Shown: positions 1 through 5,249, counted from the first letter of the stretch. The stretch is 6,073 bases of DNA from an uncultured Verrucomicrobiota bacterium (GCA_903864375.1 CAIPFS010000117.1:1-6073); one strand, 5' to 3'. Notes: generated from the letters alone by a model not told the origin. Program-made: numbers and translations.

Positions 1-905
1 ACGCCGGTATCGATGCGCTTCTCAATGGGCTTGCCCTGGAGATGCCGCACCAGGGTCATCACCCCGAGATATCCCATCTTGAGGGGATCCTGGACCACCA
101 GAGCCTGGAGATCGTTGTTCTGGAGGTCCCGGACGGATTGAACGCCCGAATCAAAGCCGATGAGTTTAACCTGTCCACCCGCCTTGCCCAAATCGCGCAG
201 GGCCTTGGCCATCCCGATGGTCACGGTTTCATTGGGGCAGAAAATGCCGGTGACCTCCCGGCCATAGCGGTTGAGCAGGTTTTGGGACGCCTGATACGCT
301 GTCTCCCGGGTTGCACCGGAATGCTGGTCCGCGGAAATCAGCTTGAGCTCAGGAAATGCCTGAAGGGCGTCCAGAAATCCGTTTTCGCGTGCCTCTGTGC
401 TGGCGCTTCCGACCTGATACCGGAGCAAAATCACCCTGCCCTTGCCCGAGAGGAGCTTGGCCAGGTACTGGCCGGCCAGTTGACCTCCTTTGAAATTGTC
501 GGTGGCGACAAAACTGACCTGCTGATCCGACTTGAGATCCGAATCAATGACCACTGTTGGCACCCCGGCCTGGGCCGCACTGGTGACGGGGGCAACCAGG
601 GCTTGCGAATCCAGTGGGGCCAGAACGATGCCATTGACCTTCCGGGCGGTGAAATTCTCCACCACCTGGATTTGCTGGTCCCGGTCATCCTCCCGCAACG
701 GGCCCTTCCAAAACAGCTTGACCCGGGTTCCCTGCGCATTGAGTTCCTGCTCCGCCTTGCTGGCACCGGCATGGATGGACTTCCAGAATTCATGGGTCGT
801 CCCTTTGGGAATGACGGCGAGGGTGTATCCGGTCGACGGATCGGCCGCCGAAGCGGACCAGGCAAGCACCAGAGCCACCAGGCAGGTACGGAACAGGGAG
901 GACAT
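1..905 (-). CDS. Sugar-type ABC transporter periplasmic substrate-binding protein (partial, C-terminus cut by window edge)
   Basis: The minus strand is open from an ATG at 905 to the left edge, giving 301 codons. The start is followed by a signal peptide (residues 1-20, MSSLFRTCLVALVLAWSASA, cleavage at ASA|AD). The only nearby Cys (residue 8) is not in a lipobox, so a soluble periplasmic protein is expected. The mature part has hallmarks of the ribose/LacI-like periplasmic binding family (Peripl_BP_4 type): YTLAVIPKG then HEFWKSIHAGA near residues 27-48, VNGIVLAPLD, GVPTVVIDSD, TDNFKGGQLAGQYLA, GSASTEARENGFLDAL, GIFCPNE and KLIGFDSG. Such proteins bind a sugar or related small ligand and deliver it to an inner-membrane permease/ATPase. 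Family members are usually about 310-340 residues, so only a short tail should be missing. The permease and ATPase are not in view and may lie off the left edge, downstream on this strand. The ligand cannot be told from sequence. Confidence 0.93.
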   Translation of the reverse strand, partial: MSSLFRTCLVALVLAWSASAADPSTGYTLAVIPKGTTHEFWKSIHAGASKAEQELNAQGTRVKLFWKGPLREDDRDQQIQVVENFTARKVNGIVLAPLDSQALVAPVTSAAQAGVPTVVIDSDLKSDQQVSFVATDNFKGGQLAGQYLAKLLSGKGRVILLRYQVGSASTEARENGFLDALQAFPELKLISADQHSGATRETAYQASQNLLNRYGREVTGIFCPNETVTIGMAKALRDLGKAGGQVKLIGFDSGVQSVRDLQNNDLQALVVQDPLKMGYLGVMTLVRHLQGKPIEKRIDTG

Positions 906-1250
906 GAGGACAGCCTAGAAAGGCAGGGTCGGTTTAGGCAAGCGGTGTTGCAGCAGATTCCATCCAGAAGTCTGTTTTGATCGAAGAAACGGTCGGGAAA
1001 ACCAGGGGCGGATCAGAAACACGCGATCCATACTGATTCTGCTTAGGGGATCGGTCATGGCTTGAGGTCGGTGCTAAGACATCCGCGCACCTTGCTTAGT
1101 ATTCACCTTAGAGGAGGGGTGCGAAAATTGATCAGAAATGCCCATTTCAGGCCGAAAACTGAAAAAACGATGGAATAAAACGCGTGGGATCGTATGAAGA
1201 AAGGGCGCTTCAATTGGTTTGTTGAGCACCCTTATCCAAATATCAAGAAA
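906..1250. promoter_or_regulatory. Divergent intergenic region between the substrate-binding protein gene and PEP-CTERM gene 1
   Basis: About 345 bases with no convincing gene; it must hold the promoters of both flanking genes, which point away from each other. I see no clear sigma70 -35/-10 pair. There are scattered CTTAG pentamers at 1042-1046, 1095-1099 and 1107-1111, with the reverse complement CTAAG at 1074-1078. A 5-bp inverted repeat GGATC-N10-GATCC lies at 1010-1029. Neither flanking start has a Shine-Dalgarno sequence. Specific operator assignments are not supported. Confidence 0.4.
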
Positions 1251-1823
1251 ATGAATAAATTCTCCTCCCTTATTGCCATCGCGGCGGGAGTCGTCGTTGC
1301 CAGCCAGGCCCACGCCTCGCTGATCTCCGGTGACATCAGCTTCGCGGGATCCACCACCCTGAATTCCTCGGTTGCGACTTCGACCGCTTACAACAGCTTC
1401 GTCGGTGTCACCGTGGGTCTGGGCAGCCAGACCGGCGATTATGTCGGAACCGATGGTGCCTCGGTGGATTTCACCGGGCTCACCTATCTTTCCGGTGGTC
1501 TTCCGGCCTCGGTCGTTGGAACTCCGACCCTCTGGTCCTTCAAGTCCGGTGGCAAGGTCTATGACTTCAAGGTGACTTCGCTCGACAATGTCGAGAAAAG
1601 CACCTCTTTGGGAATCACCTCTGTGAGCATCTGGGGGTCTGGTTTCGCTCAAATCACCGGCTTCTCCGACACGCCGGGACAGTTCAGCCTCGTTTTCACG
1701 GGTAAGAAGGCCAAAGTGACCTTTGCCGCCTATACCGTTGCCGTTCCTGAGCCCACCAGCTGGGCTTTGGTCAGCGGACTCGGTCTGGCTGGCTTCGCCC
1801 TTGTTCGCCGCAATCGCCGCTAA
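1251..1823 (+). CDS. PEP-CTERM sorting domain protein, paralog 1 of 3
   Basis: A 190-residue secreted protein. I chose the ATG at 1251 over the in-frame ATG at 1194 because residues from MNKFS onward align with paralog 2, whose gene also begins ATGAATAA, and because this gives a normal signal peptide (residues 1-22, ending SQAHA). The body begins SGDISFAGSTTL and is rich in Ser, Thr, Gly and beta-type stretches (TLWSF, YDFKV, AQITGF), with no cysteine. The C-terminus is a standard PEP-CTERM signal: VPEP at 165-168, a short hydrophobic segment from about 171 to 185 (WALVSGLGLAGFALV), then RRNRR. In known systems an exosortase in the inner membrane cleaves near this motif and the protein goes to the surface or an extracellular matrix. 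The molecular role of the body is unknown. It is the most diverged of the three paralogs. No Shine-Dalgarno precedes the start. Confidence 0.93.
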   Translation: MNKFSSLIAIAAGVVVASQAHASLISGDISFAGSTTLNSSVATSTAYNSFVGVTVGLGSQTGDYVGTDGASVDFTGLTYLSGGLPASVVGTPTLWSFKSGGKVYDFKVTSLDNVEKSTSLGITSVSIWGSGFAQITGFSDTPGQFSLVFTGKKAKVTFAAYTVAVPEPTSWALVSGLGLAGFALVRRNRR

Positions 1824-2130
1824 TCCGCCCCTTCTTGGGGCTGGATGCAGACGCCGACTTTAGGATGGCCGCAACCCGGACGAATCCACTTTCGACCGGG
1901 TTGCGGTTACACTTCAGGAGAGCCAGCAGAAACCTGAAGAGGGAAAATCAGCAGAGCATTTCAAGGGGAGGGAAAAGTCAGGGTTTGGGGGAATGGACCG
2001 GGTTTTGGGTCTGGTGTTCAAGTTGGTCCTCATTTTTTTGAGAAAAACAGTGGACTTTTATTTGAGCCTGGGTTTCAATGCAGCGCGCTTCAGTTATTAA
2101 CTTAGCCAACCTTAGCAGACTCACTTGACT
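1824..2130 (+). other. Intergenic region after PEP-CTERM gene 1 (3' hairpins, then leader of gene 2)
   Basis: No gene seen. Just after the stop is a small hairpin, GCCCC (1827-1831) with GGGGC (1837-1841), and then the stronger 1869-1906 hairpin. The stretch from about 1920 to 2090 is G- and T-rich and unlike the coding regions. It includes a run of seven T at 2033-2039. The last 40 bases before gene 2 carry two CTTAG pentamers ten bases apart (2101-2105 and 2111-2115). The gene 2 promoter should lie here, but no good -35/-10 pair stands out. Confidence 0.4.
1869..1906 (+). terminator. Probable terminator/3' hairpin of PEP-CTERM gene 1
   Basis: CCGCAACCCGG (1869-1879) pairs perfectly with CCGGGTTGCGG (1896-1906). 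After an A/A mismatch the stem continues with CGAA (1881-1884) to TTCG (1891-1894), leaving a 6-base loop. The T tract that follows is poor (TTACACTTC), so it may be a weak terminator or an mRNA-protecting stem. The GCAACCC core is the same as in the gene 3 terminator. Confidence 0.55.
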
Positions 2131-2697
2131 ATGAATAAGTTCTCCGCAGTTCTCGCGGTCACCGCGGCGGTTGTTACCGCCAGCAGCTCCTTCGCCTCGG
2201 TTATCTCGGGCGACATCAGCTTCGCTGGTTCGACGACCCTCGACGCGAATGTTCCCTTGGCCACCGCGTTCACTGCCTTCTCGGGCGTGACCGTTGGTCT
2301 CGGCACCCAGTCTGGCGACTACTCCTCCACTGATGGAGCCGCCGTGACCTTCACTCCGTTCACCTTCCTGAGCGGTGGTCTTCCCGCCTCGGTTAGCGGC
2401 ACCCTCTGGTCCTTCACCTCGGGCGGCAGCACCTATGACTTCAAGTTGAGCTCCCTGACCGGAGTCAGCAAGTCCTCCTCGGCTGGCGTTACCTCGCTCA
2501 CCATCTCCGGCACCGGAATCGCTCAGATCACCGGCTTCACCGACACCGCTGGTTCCTTCACCCTCCAGCTCTCCGGCAAGAAGACCAAGGTCACCTTCGC
2601 TTCCTACGCCGTTGCCGTTCCCGAGCCCACCAGCTGGGCCTTGGTCAGCGGCCTCGGTCTCGCCGGCTTCGCGTTCTATCGCCGCGCCCGCAAGTAA
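2131..2697 (+). CDS. PEP-CTERM sorting domain protein, paralog 2 of 3
   Basis: A 188-residue secreted protein. The start is the ATG at 2131; a TTG two codons earlier is possible but less likely, since homology with paralog 1 begins at MNKFS. The signal peptide is residues 1-22 (ending SSSFA). The body starts SGDISFAGSTTLDAN and shares the blocks GVTVGLGTQ, SGGLPAS, TLWSF, YDFK, GVTSL, ITGFTDTAG and SGKK with its neighbours. It has no cysteine. The tail is VPEP (163-166), the hydrophobic segment WALVSGLGLAGFAFY, then RRARK, predicting exosortase processing and surface display. It has its own twin-hairpin 3' end, so it is probably a separate transcript. It is closest to paralog 3; the last 59 bp through the stop codon are identical in DNA. 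The body's biochemical function is unknown. Confidence 0.94.
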   Translation: MNKFSAVLAVTAAVVTASSSFASVISGDISFAGSTTLDANVPLATAFTAFSGVTVGLGTQSGDYSSTDGAAVTFTPFTFLSGGLPASVSGTLWSFTSGGSTYDFKLSSLTGVSKSSSAGVTSLTISGTGIAQITGFTDTAGSFTLQLSGKKTKVTFASYAVAVPEPTSWALVSGLGLAGFAFYRRARK

Positions 2698-2711
2698 TTT
2701 GACGGGCTGGA
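2641..2711 (+). repeat. Near-identical 3' block shared with PEP-CTERM gene 3 (copy A)
   Basis: These 71 bases match 3674-3744 with one mismatch (T2700 versus G3733). The match comprises 59 identical bases up to 2699 and 11 identical bases after the mismatch. The block covers the coding sequence of the sorting tail, the stop codon and the first arm of the 3' hairpin. Identity past the stop codon, including all synonymous positions, exceeds that of the gene bodies, pointing to recent duplication or gene conversion. Confidence 0.85.
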
Positions 2712-2725
2712 GTTAAATCCAGCCC
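2704..2725 (+). other. First 3' UTR hairpin of PEP-CTERM gene 2
   Basis: GGGCTGGA (2704-2711) pairs perfectly with TCCAGCCC (2718-2725) around the loop GTTAAA. It starts seven bases after the stop codon and has no T tract, so it is not itself a terminator. An equivalent hairpin sits at the same place after gene 3. It could protect the mRNA 3' end or bind a protein; that is inference. Confidence 0.7.
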
Positions 2726-2742
2726 CCATTATTACCAATTTT

Positions 2743-2778
2743 AGCAGCCTGGGAATCACTTCCCGGGCTGCTTTTTTT
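2743..2778 (+). terminator. Rho-independent terminator of PEP-CTERM gene 2
   Basis: AGCAGCCTGGGAA (2743-2755) pairs with TTCCCGGGCTGCT (2760-2772) as a 13-bp stem with one T-G wobble and a TCAC loop, followed by a run of seven T (2772-2778). This is a textbook intrinsic terminator. Compared with the gene 3 terminator, three base pairs have changed on both sides so that pairing is kept. Confidence 0.93.
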
Positions 2779-3157
2779 ATGCCCGGCTTGGCATTTGCCT
2801 GTCTGCCATTGAACCATCAGCGGAATTTTGGGTTCCTCCCCGCTAAAAAGAGGGTTCCACGTCGACTGCAGCGGACAGCGAGTCCTCTCGACGCCGGTGC
2901 AATCATTAACCGGAGGGAGCAGCTATTCCTGGCACCGAATGCAGATCGCGATGGCAGGGCAGAAACGAGCGAATACTCTATTCACACACCTGAGATTTCA
3001 CTTTCATCGGAAAAAGTACTAAAATTTGCTTGATCAATCACCCCTCCCTGAGTTAAATGGAACTCTCTTCGGTTAACCATTGGGTTAGCAAGGCGGTCTC
3101 AGGCCGTCAAAGTTAGTCCAAGATTGTTCATTAACCTTGATTCGGCTCTATTCACAC
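2779..3157 (+). other. Intergenic region between PEP-CTERM genes 2 and 3
   Basis: About 380 bases with no recognisable gene; an 84-codon open frame here (from 2779) has no family features. It holds a nested inverted repeat at 2860-2893, CGTCGA/TCGACG enclosing GGAC/GTCC around a 5-base loop. A 13-base direct repeat has its first copy at 2976-2988. An AT-richer stretch of about 50 bases (2990-3035) could contain the gene 3 promoter. The last 85 bases have repeated TTAAC/GTTAG words (for example at 3072, 3084, 3112 and 3131), resembling the gene 2 leader. Confidence 0.4.
2976..2988 (+). repeat. 13-base direct repeat, upstream copy
   Basis: CTCTATTCACACA occurs here and again at 3146-3158, where its last base is the A of the PEP-CTERM gene 3 ATG. 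Flanking bases differ. It may be a leftover of a duplicated leader or a regulatory word. Confidence 0.5.
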
Positions 3158-3158
3158 A
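3146..3158 (+). repeat. 13-base direct repeat, copy overlapping the gene 3 start codon
   Basis: CTCTATTCACACA sits where a ribosome binding site would normally be and runs into the ATG at 3158. It has no Shine-Dalgarno character. The other copy is at 2976-2988. Confidence 0.5.
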
Positions 3159-3730
3159 TGAAAAACACCTCCTATCTCGTCGCTGCTTCCTCAGCGCTCG
3201 TTGCAGCCAGCCAGATGTACGCCGCTGCAGTTTCCGGTGACATCAGCTTCGCTGGATCCACTGCTCTCGACGCCAATATTCCTCTCGCCACTGCGTTCAC
3301 CTCCTTTTCCGGAGTGACCGTCGGTCTGGGCACCCAGGATGGCACCTACACCGGCACGGATGGTGCCTCGGTGACCTTCAACCCGTTCACCTTTGAATCC
3401 GGTGGCCTCCCCGCCACCGTCGGTTCACCCTTCACCCTCTGGACCTTCACCACGGGCGGCACCACCTACGACTTCAAGGTCTCCTCCATCGACACCGTCA
3501 ACAAGTCGACCTCCGCTGGAGTCACCTCCCTCCTCATTGCTGGATCGGGCACCGCCCAGGTTACCGGTTTCACCGATACCGCTGCGACCCTCACCATCCA
3601 GTTGTCCGGCAAGAAGGCGACCGTCACCTTCTCTTCCTATGCTGCTCCCGTTCCTGAGCCCTCCAGCTGGGCTTTGGTCAGCGGCCTCGGTCTCGCCGGC
3701 TTCGCGTTCTATCGCCGCGCCCGCAAGTAA
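3158..3730 (+). CDS. PEP-CTERM sorting domain protein, paralog 3 of 3
   Basis: A 190-residue secreted protein. The ATG at 3158 is preferred over a TTG seven codons earlier because it gives the 22-residue signal peptide (MKNTSYLVAASSALVAASQMYA) in register with its paralogs. The body begins SGDISFAGSTALDAN and keeps the shared blocks GVTVGLGTQ, TDGASVTF, ESGGLPA, TLWTF, YDFKVSS, TGFTDTA and SGKK. It has no cysteine and many Ser/Thr residues. The sorting tail is VPEP (165-168), the hydrophobic segment WALVSGLGLAGFAFY, then RRARK, identical to paralog 2 from the segment onward. The expected fate is exosortase processing and exposure at the cell surface or in matrix. It has its own perfect terminator downstream. 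The signal peptide is the part most unlike its neighbours. The function of the body is unknown. Confidence 0.94.
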   Translation: MKNTSYLVAASSALVAASQMYAAAVSGDISFAGSTALDANIPLATAFTSFSGVTVGLGTQDGTYTGTDGASVTFNPFTFESGGLPATVGSPFTLWTFTTGGTTYDFKVSSIDTVNKSTSAGVTSLLIAGSGTAQVTGFTDTAATLTIQLSGKKATVTFSSYAAPVPEPSSWALVSGLGLAGFAFYRRARK

Positions 3731-3744
3731 TTGGACGGGCTGGA
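3674..3744 (+). repeat. Near-identical 3' block shared with PEP-CTERM gene 2 (copy B)
   Basis: Matches 2641-2711 at 70 of 71 positions, crossing the stop codon into the first 3' hairpin. Sequence just before it (codons for PEPSSWA versus PEPTSWA) already shows differences, so the identity has a sharp left edge. Confidence 0.85.
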
Positions 3745-3758
3745 TTTAATTCCAGCTC
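3737..3758 (+). other. First 3' UTR hairpin of PEP-CTERM gene 3
   Basis: GGGCTGGA (3737-3744) pairs with TCCAGCTC (3751-3758) with one G-T wobble and the loop TTTAAT. It has the same spacing from the stop codon, give or take nothing, as the hairpin after gene 2. There is no T tract. Confidence 0.65.
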
Positions 3759-3776
3759 CCCAATTCACGTTGATTT

Positions 3777-3821
3777 GGCAACCCAGGAATCATTTCCTGG
3801 GTTGCCTTTTTCTTTGTTTTT
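3777..3821 (+). terminator. Rho-independent terminator of PEP-CTERM gene 3
   Basis: GGCAACCCAGGAA (3777-3789) pairs perfectly with TTCCTGGGTTGCC (3794-3806) around the loop TCAT, followed by a T-rich tract TTTTTCTTTGTTTTT (3807-3821). It is a strong intrinsic terminator and ends the PEP-CTERM cluster. Confidence 0.94.
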
Positions 3822-3922
3822 GGCGGTGTCTCCCACCTTCGCCGTCCTCCTCTCAACCGTGCCTCCTGGTAACGATCAAAAGGGCGAGGCTGAAATCGCG
3901 GCGATAGGAATTGAAGTCGATA

Positions 3923-3955
3923 GAGGGGCTTGTCCGCAACCGCGGGACGCCCCTC
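3923..3955. other. Stable imperfect hairpin of unknown role
   Basis: GAGGGGC (3923-3929) pairs with GCCCCTC (3949-3955). After a TT bulge, GTCC (3932-3935) pairs with GGAC (3945-3948), leaving loop 3936-3944. It has no T tract on either strand, so it is not an obvious terminator. It lies about 100 bases past the gene 3 terminator, outside the expected transcript. Confidence 0.5.
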
Positions 3956-4030
3956 CGCTGGATGTACCTCCTGTGGGTCCCCAATCATTGCGGGGATCAT
4001 ACCCTCCCCGTTCTAAAGGCACCATGGTCA

Positions 4031-4106
4031 GGCTCCTGCCGATTCAGGGGCGGTCCAAACCACGCTGATTTCGGACGGGCGAAGCCCATGGGCCGTCCGC
4101 AGGACC
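4031..4106. repeat. Interspersed REP-like palindromic element, solo copy
   Basis: The core 4049-4106 aligns without gaps to the tandem units at 5788-5919, with 3 mismatches in 58 bases against the second unit. The upstream word GGCTCCTGCCGA (4031-4042) also matches GGCTCCCGCCGA at 5773-5784 at the same distance. It can fold with GGTCC (4052-4056) to GGACC (4102-4106) outside and CGGACGG (4072-4078) to CCGTCCG (4093-4099) inside. Alternatively GTCC-GCA-GGAC forms at its right end. It lies between convergent genes, as REP elements often do. Confidence 0.85.
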
Positions 4107-4118
4107 ACTCCCGGGATT

Positions 4119-4172
4119 GAAGAAAACGCTCGGTCCTGACGGCCTCCCTCGCCAGCGACCGACCTCAGCGTT
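4119..4172 (-). terminator. Probable terminator of the barrel protein gene
   Basis: Read on the minus strand, AACGCT (4172-4167) pairs with AGCGTT (4130-4125). Inside this, after a 5-base bulge, CGGTC (4161-4157) pairs with GACCG (4135-4131), then GGC with GCC around a 7-base loop. AGCGTT is followed by TTCTTC, a modest T tract. It starts five bases after the stop codon. The bulge makes it weaker than the PEP-CTERM terminators. Confidence 0.6.
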
Positions 4173-4177
4173 CCGAA

Positions 4178-5065
4178 CTAAAAACTGTAGATGTACGTCA
4201 ACCGGTACAAGCGGTCGTAGGGTTCCGGCGCATTGACCGGAAAATCGACCCCAAACATCACCACATGGTGATGGGCCAGGGTGGTCCTCACTCCCGGTGT
4301 CAGGGTAACCAACGTCCTCCCTGGATGATGTCCATCCAGATCGGTTTTAGAATAAGTCTCAATAAAGGTACTTAAGAATCCGAGGGTTCCTCCGCCGTCT
4401 GTCCAGGTTCTGGCCAGGCTGACATCATAGGTGAGGTCATTTTGACGGGACCCTGAAACCCTCGGTCCGAGCAACGTCTCCTCCTGGACATGCCAGAAGA
4501 CACCCATGCGCCCGAGGCCCAATGGCTGCAGATTATGCCATCCTGCCAGGGCAAAACTGGTCAGGGTCTGGTGGTCACCCAACCCTGAATTGGGTGCGGT
4601 CATCTTCCAATTGAACGCGTAGGAAGCGTCGGCCGTATCGACCAATTGCAGCCGAATCAGACCCCCGTAGGTCCATCCCTCACGTCCCCCTCCGGATACC
4701 CGGTCCACCTCCTGATAGTTGGCAAAGAATCCCGGCATCAAACGACGGTTCACGGCATACTCGATGAGGGGCGTGACCGACGATACCCGACTGTCGCCGC
4801 TGGCGGCGGTGGGTTGCTCGATAAAGCTGTCAGTGCGTAACGAACGCAGCAGGAGATTTGACTGGACCCGCAGCAATGTCAGATCCGGTGCACCATCAGG
4901 ACGCGCCCGCTTGGTCCACGATTCCGACCATCCATCGGAGAAAAACTGTGAGAGCGTCAGATCGGGTAGGGGGCCGGTCTCCACCGCTTCGGCGGCAGTC
5001 GCAAGACTCATCAATACAGTTCCGATCCCGGTCAGAACGGCGGTTTGGGTTGAAACCAGTCGCAT
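4178..5065 (-). CDS. Putative outer-membrane beta-barrel protein
   Basis: A 295-residue protein starting at the ATG at 5065; a TTG three codons earlier is the only nearby alternative. Residues 1-27 form a signal peptide (MRLVSTQTAVLTGI..., ending TAAEA). The mature chain has many alternating polar/aromatic strand-like segments (for example GFFANYQEV, WTYGGLIRLQLV, SYAFNWKM, MGVFWHVQEE, TYDVSLARTWT). It ends in RLTYIYSF with a terminal Phe, the classic signal for the BAM outer-membrane assembly machinery. No cysteine is present. The overall style, with GVDFPVNAPEPYDRLYR near the end, recalls MetA-pathway/transporter-type barrels of the Phenol_MetA_deg group, but I cannot assign it firmly. It would sit in the outer membrane; ligand and role are unknown. 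It is divergent from the DUF5069 gene and convergent with PEP-CTERM gene 3. Confidence 0.75.
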   Translation of the reverse strand: MRLVSTQTAVLTGIGTVLMSLATAAEAVETGPLPDLTLSQFFSDGWSESWTKRARPDGAPDLTLLRVQSNLLLRSLRTDSFIEQPTAASGDSRVSSVTPLIEYAVNRRLMPGFFANYQEVDRVSGGGREGWTYGGLIRLQLVDTADASYAFNWKMTAPNSGLGDHQTLTSFALAGWHNLQPLGLGRMGVFWHVQEETLLGPRVSGSRQNDLTYDVSLARTWTDGGGTLGFLSTFIETYSKTDLDGHHPGRTLVTLTPGVRTTLAHHHVVMFGVDFPVNAPEPYDRLYRLTYIYSF

Positions 5066-5249
5066 TCGAGCCAAGGCATACGCCTATTGGAACAGCCTGT
5101 CTCGCCACCCATTGGCGGTTCCTGAACGCAAATTGCGATGGGACGTGAAATCACACGAACCGGAGCCAATTCGAAGGACGCTTCCCTTGCCGACGGGGTA
5201 TCGGACCGTCAGAATCCTTCGAAATAAACCGACTGCTTCCGACCTCTTC
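5066..5249. promoter_or_regulatory. Divergent promoter region of the barrel and DUF5069 genes
   Basis: These 184 bases separate two start codons pointing apart, so both promoters must lie here. I see no clear consensus -35/-10 and no Shine-Dalgarno on either side. The main structure is the inverted repeat at 5170-5223. Confidence 0.5.
5170..5223. promoter_or_regulatory. Nested inverted repeat upstream of the DUF5069 gene
   Basis: TTCGAAGGA (5170-5178) is the exact reverse complement of TCCTTCGAA (5215-5223). Between them GACGG (5192-5196) pairs with CCGTC (5206-5210). The structure ends 26 bases before the DUF5069 ATG. It could be a pair of operator half-sites or a folded leader; the sequence does not decide between these. 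Confidence 0.5.

Larger units (their letters stand above)
3822..4177. other. Convergent intergenic region between PEP-CTERM gene 3 and the barrel gene
   Basis: About 355 bases with no gene; open frames here have no family features. It contains a strong hairpin at 3923-3955, a smaller one at 3978-3996 (TCCCC/GGGGA), one copy of the interspersed palindromic repeat at 4031-4106, and the probable terminator of the minus-strand barrel gene at 4119-4172. Confidence 0.5.

Noticed and set aside
42..980. Long plus-strand open frame (312 codons)
   Set aside because: It is antisense to the substrate-binding protein gene, whose reading has a signal peptide and family motifs; the plus-strand product has no recognisable features.
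1010..1029. GGATC-N10-GATCC as a LacI-type operator for the sugar-binding protein gene
   Set aside because: Only 5 bp per arm, no central CG-type core of LacI-family sites, and such a match is easily due to chance.
1194..1250. Upstream ATG giving a 19-residue N-terminal extension to PEP-CTERM gene 1
   Set aside because: The extension has no counterpart in the paralogs and would put a charged stretch before the signal peptide.
1074..1652. Minus-strand open frame of 192 codons
   Set aside because: It lies mostly antisense to PEP-CTERM gene 1, and its product is low-complexity Gly/Arg/Asp sequence typical of a shadow frame.
2038..2064. Possible -35 TTGAGA and -10 TATTTG before PEP-CTERM gene 2
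   Set aside because: The spacer is 15 bases and both hexamers are poor, so it is not better than background.
2779..3033. Plus-strand open frame of 84 codons between PEP-CTERM genes 2 and 3
   Set aside because: It begins right after a terminator and shows no family motif or sensible composition; it overlaps the inverted repeat and a direct-repeat copy.
4719..5249. N-terminal 177-codon extension of the DUF5069 frame
   Set aside because: It runs antisense through the barrel gene's signal peptide region, and DUF5069 similarity begins only after the ATG at 5250.
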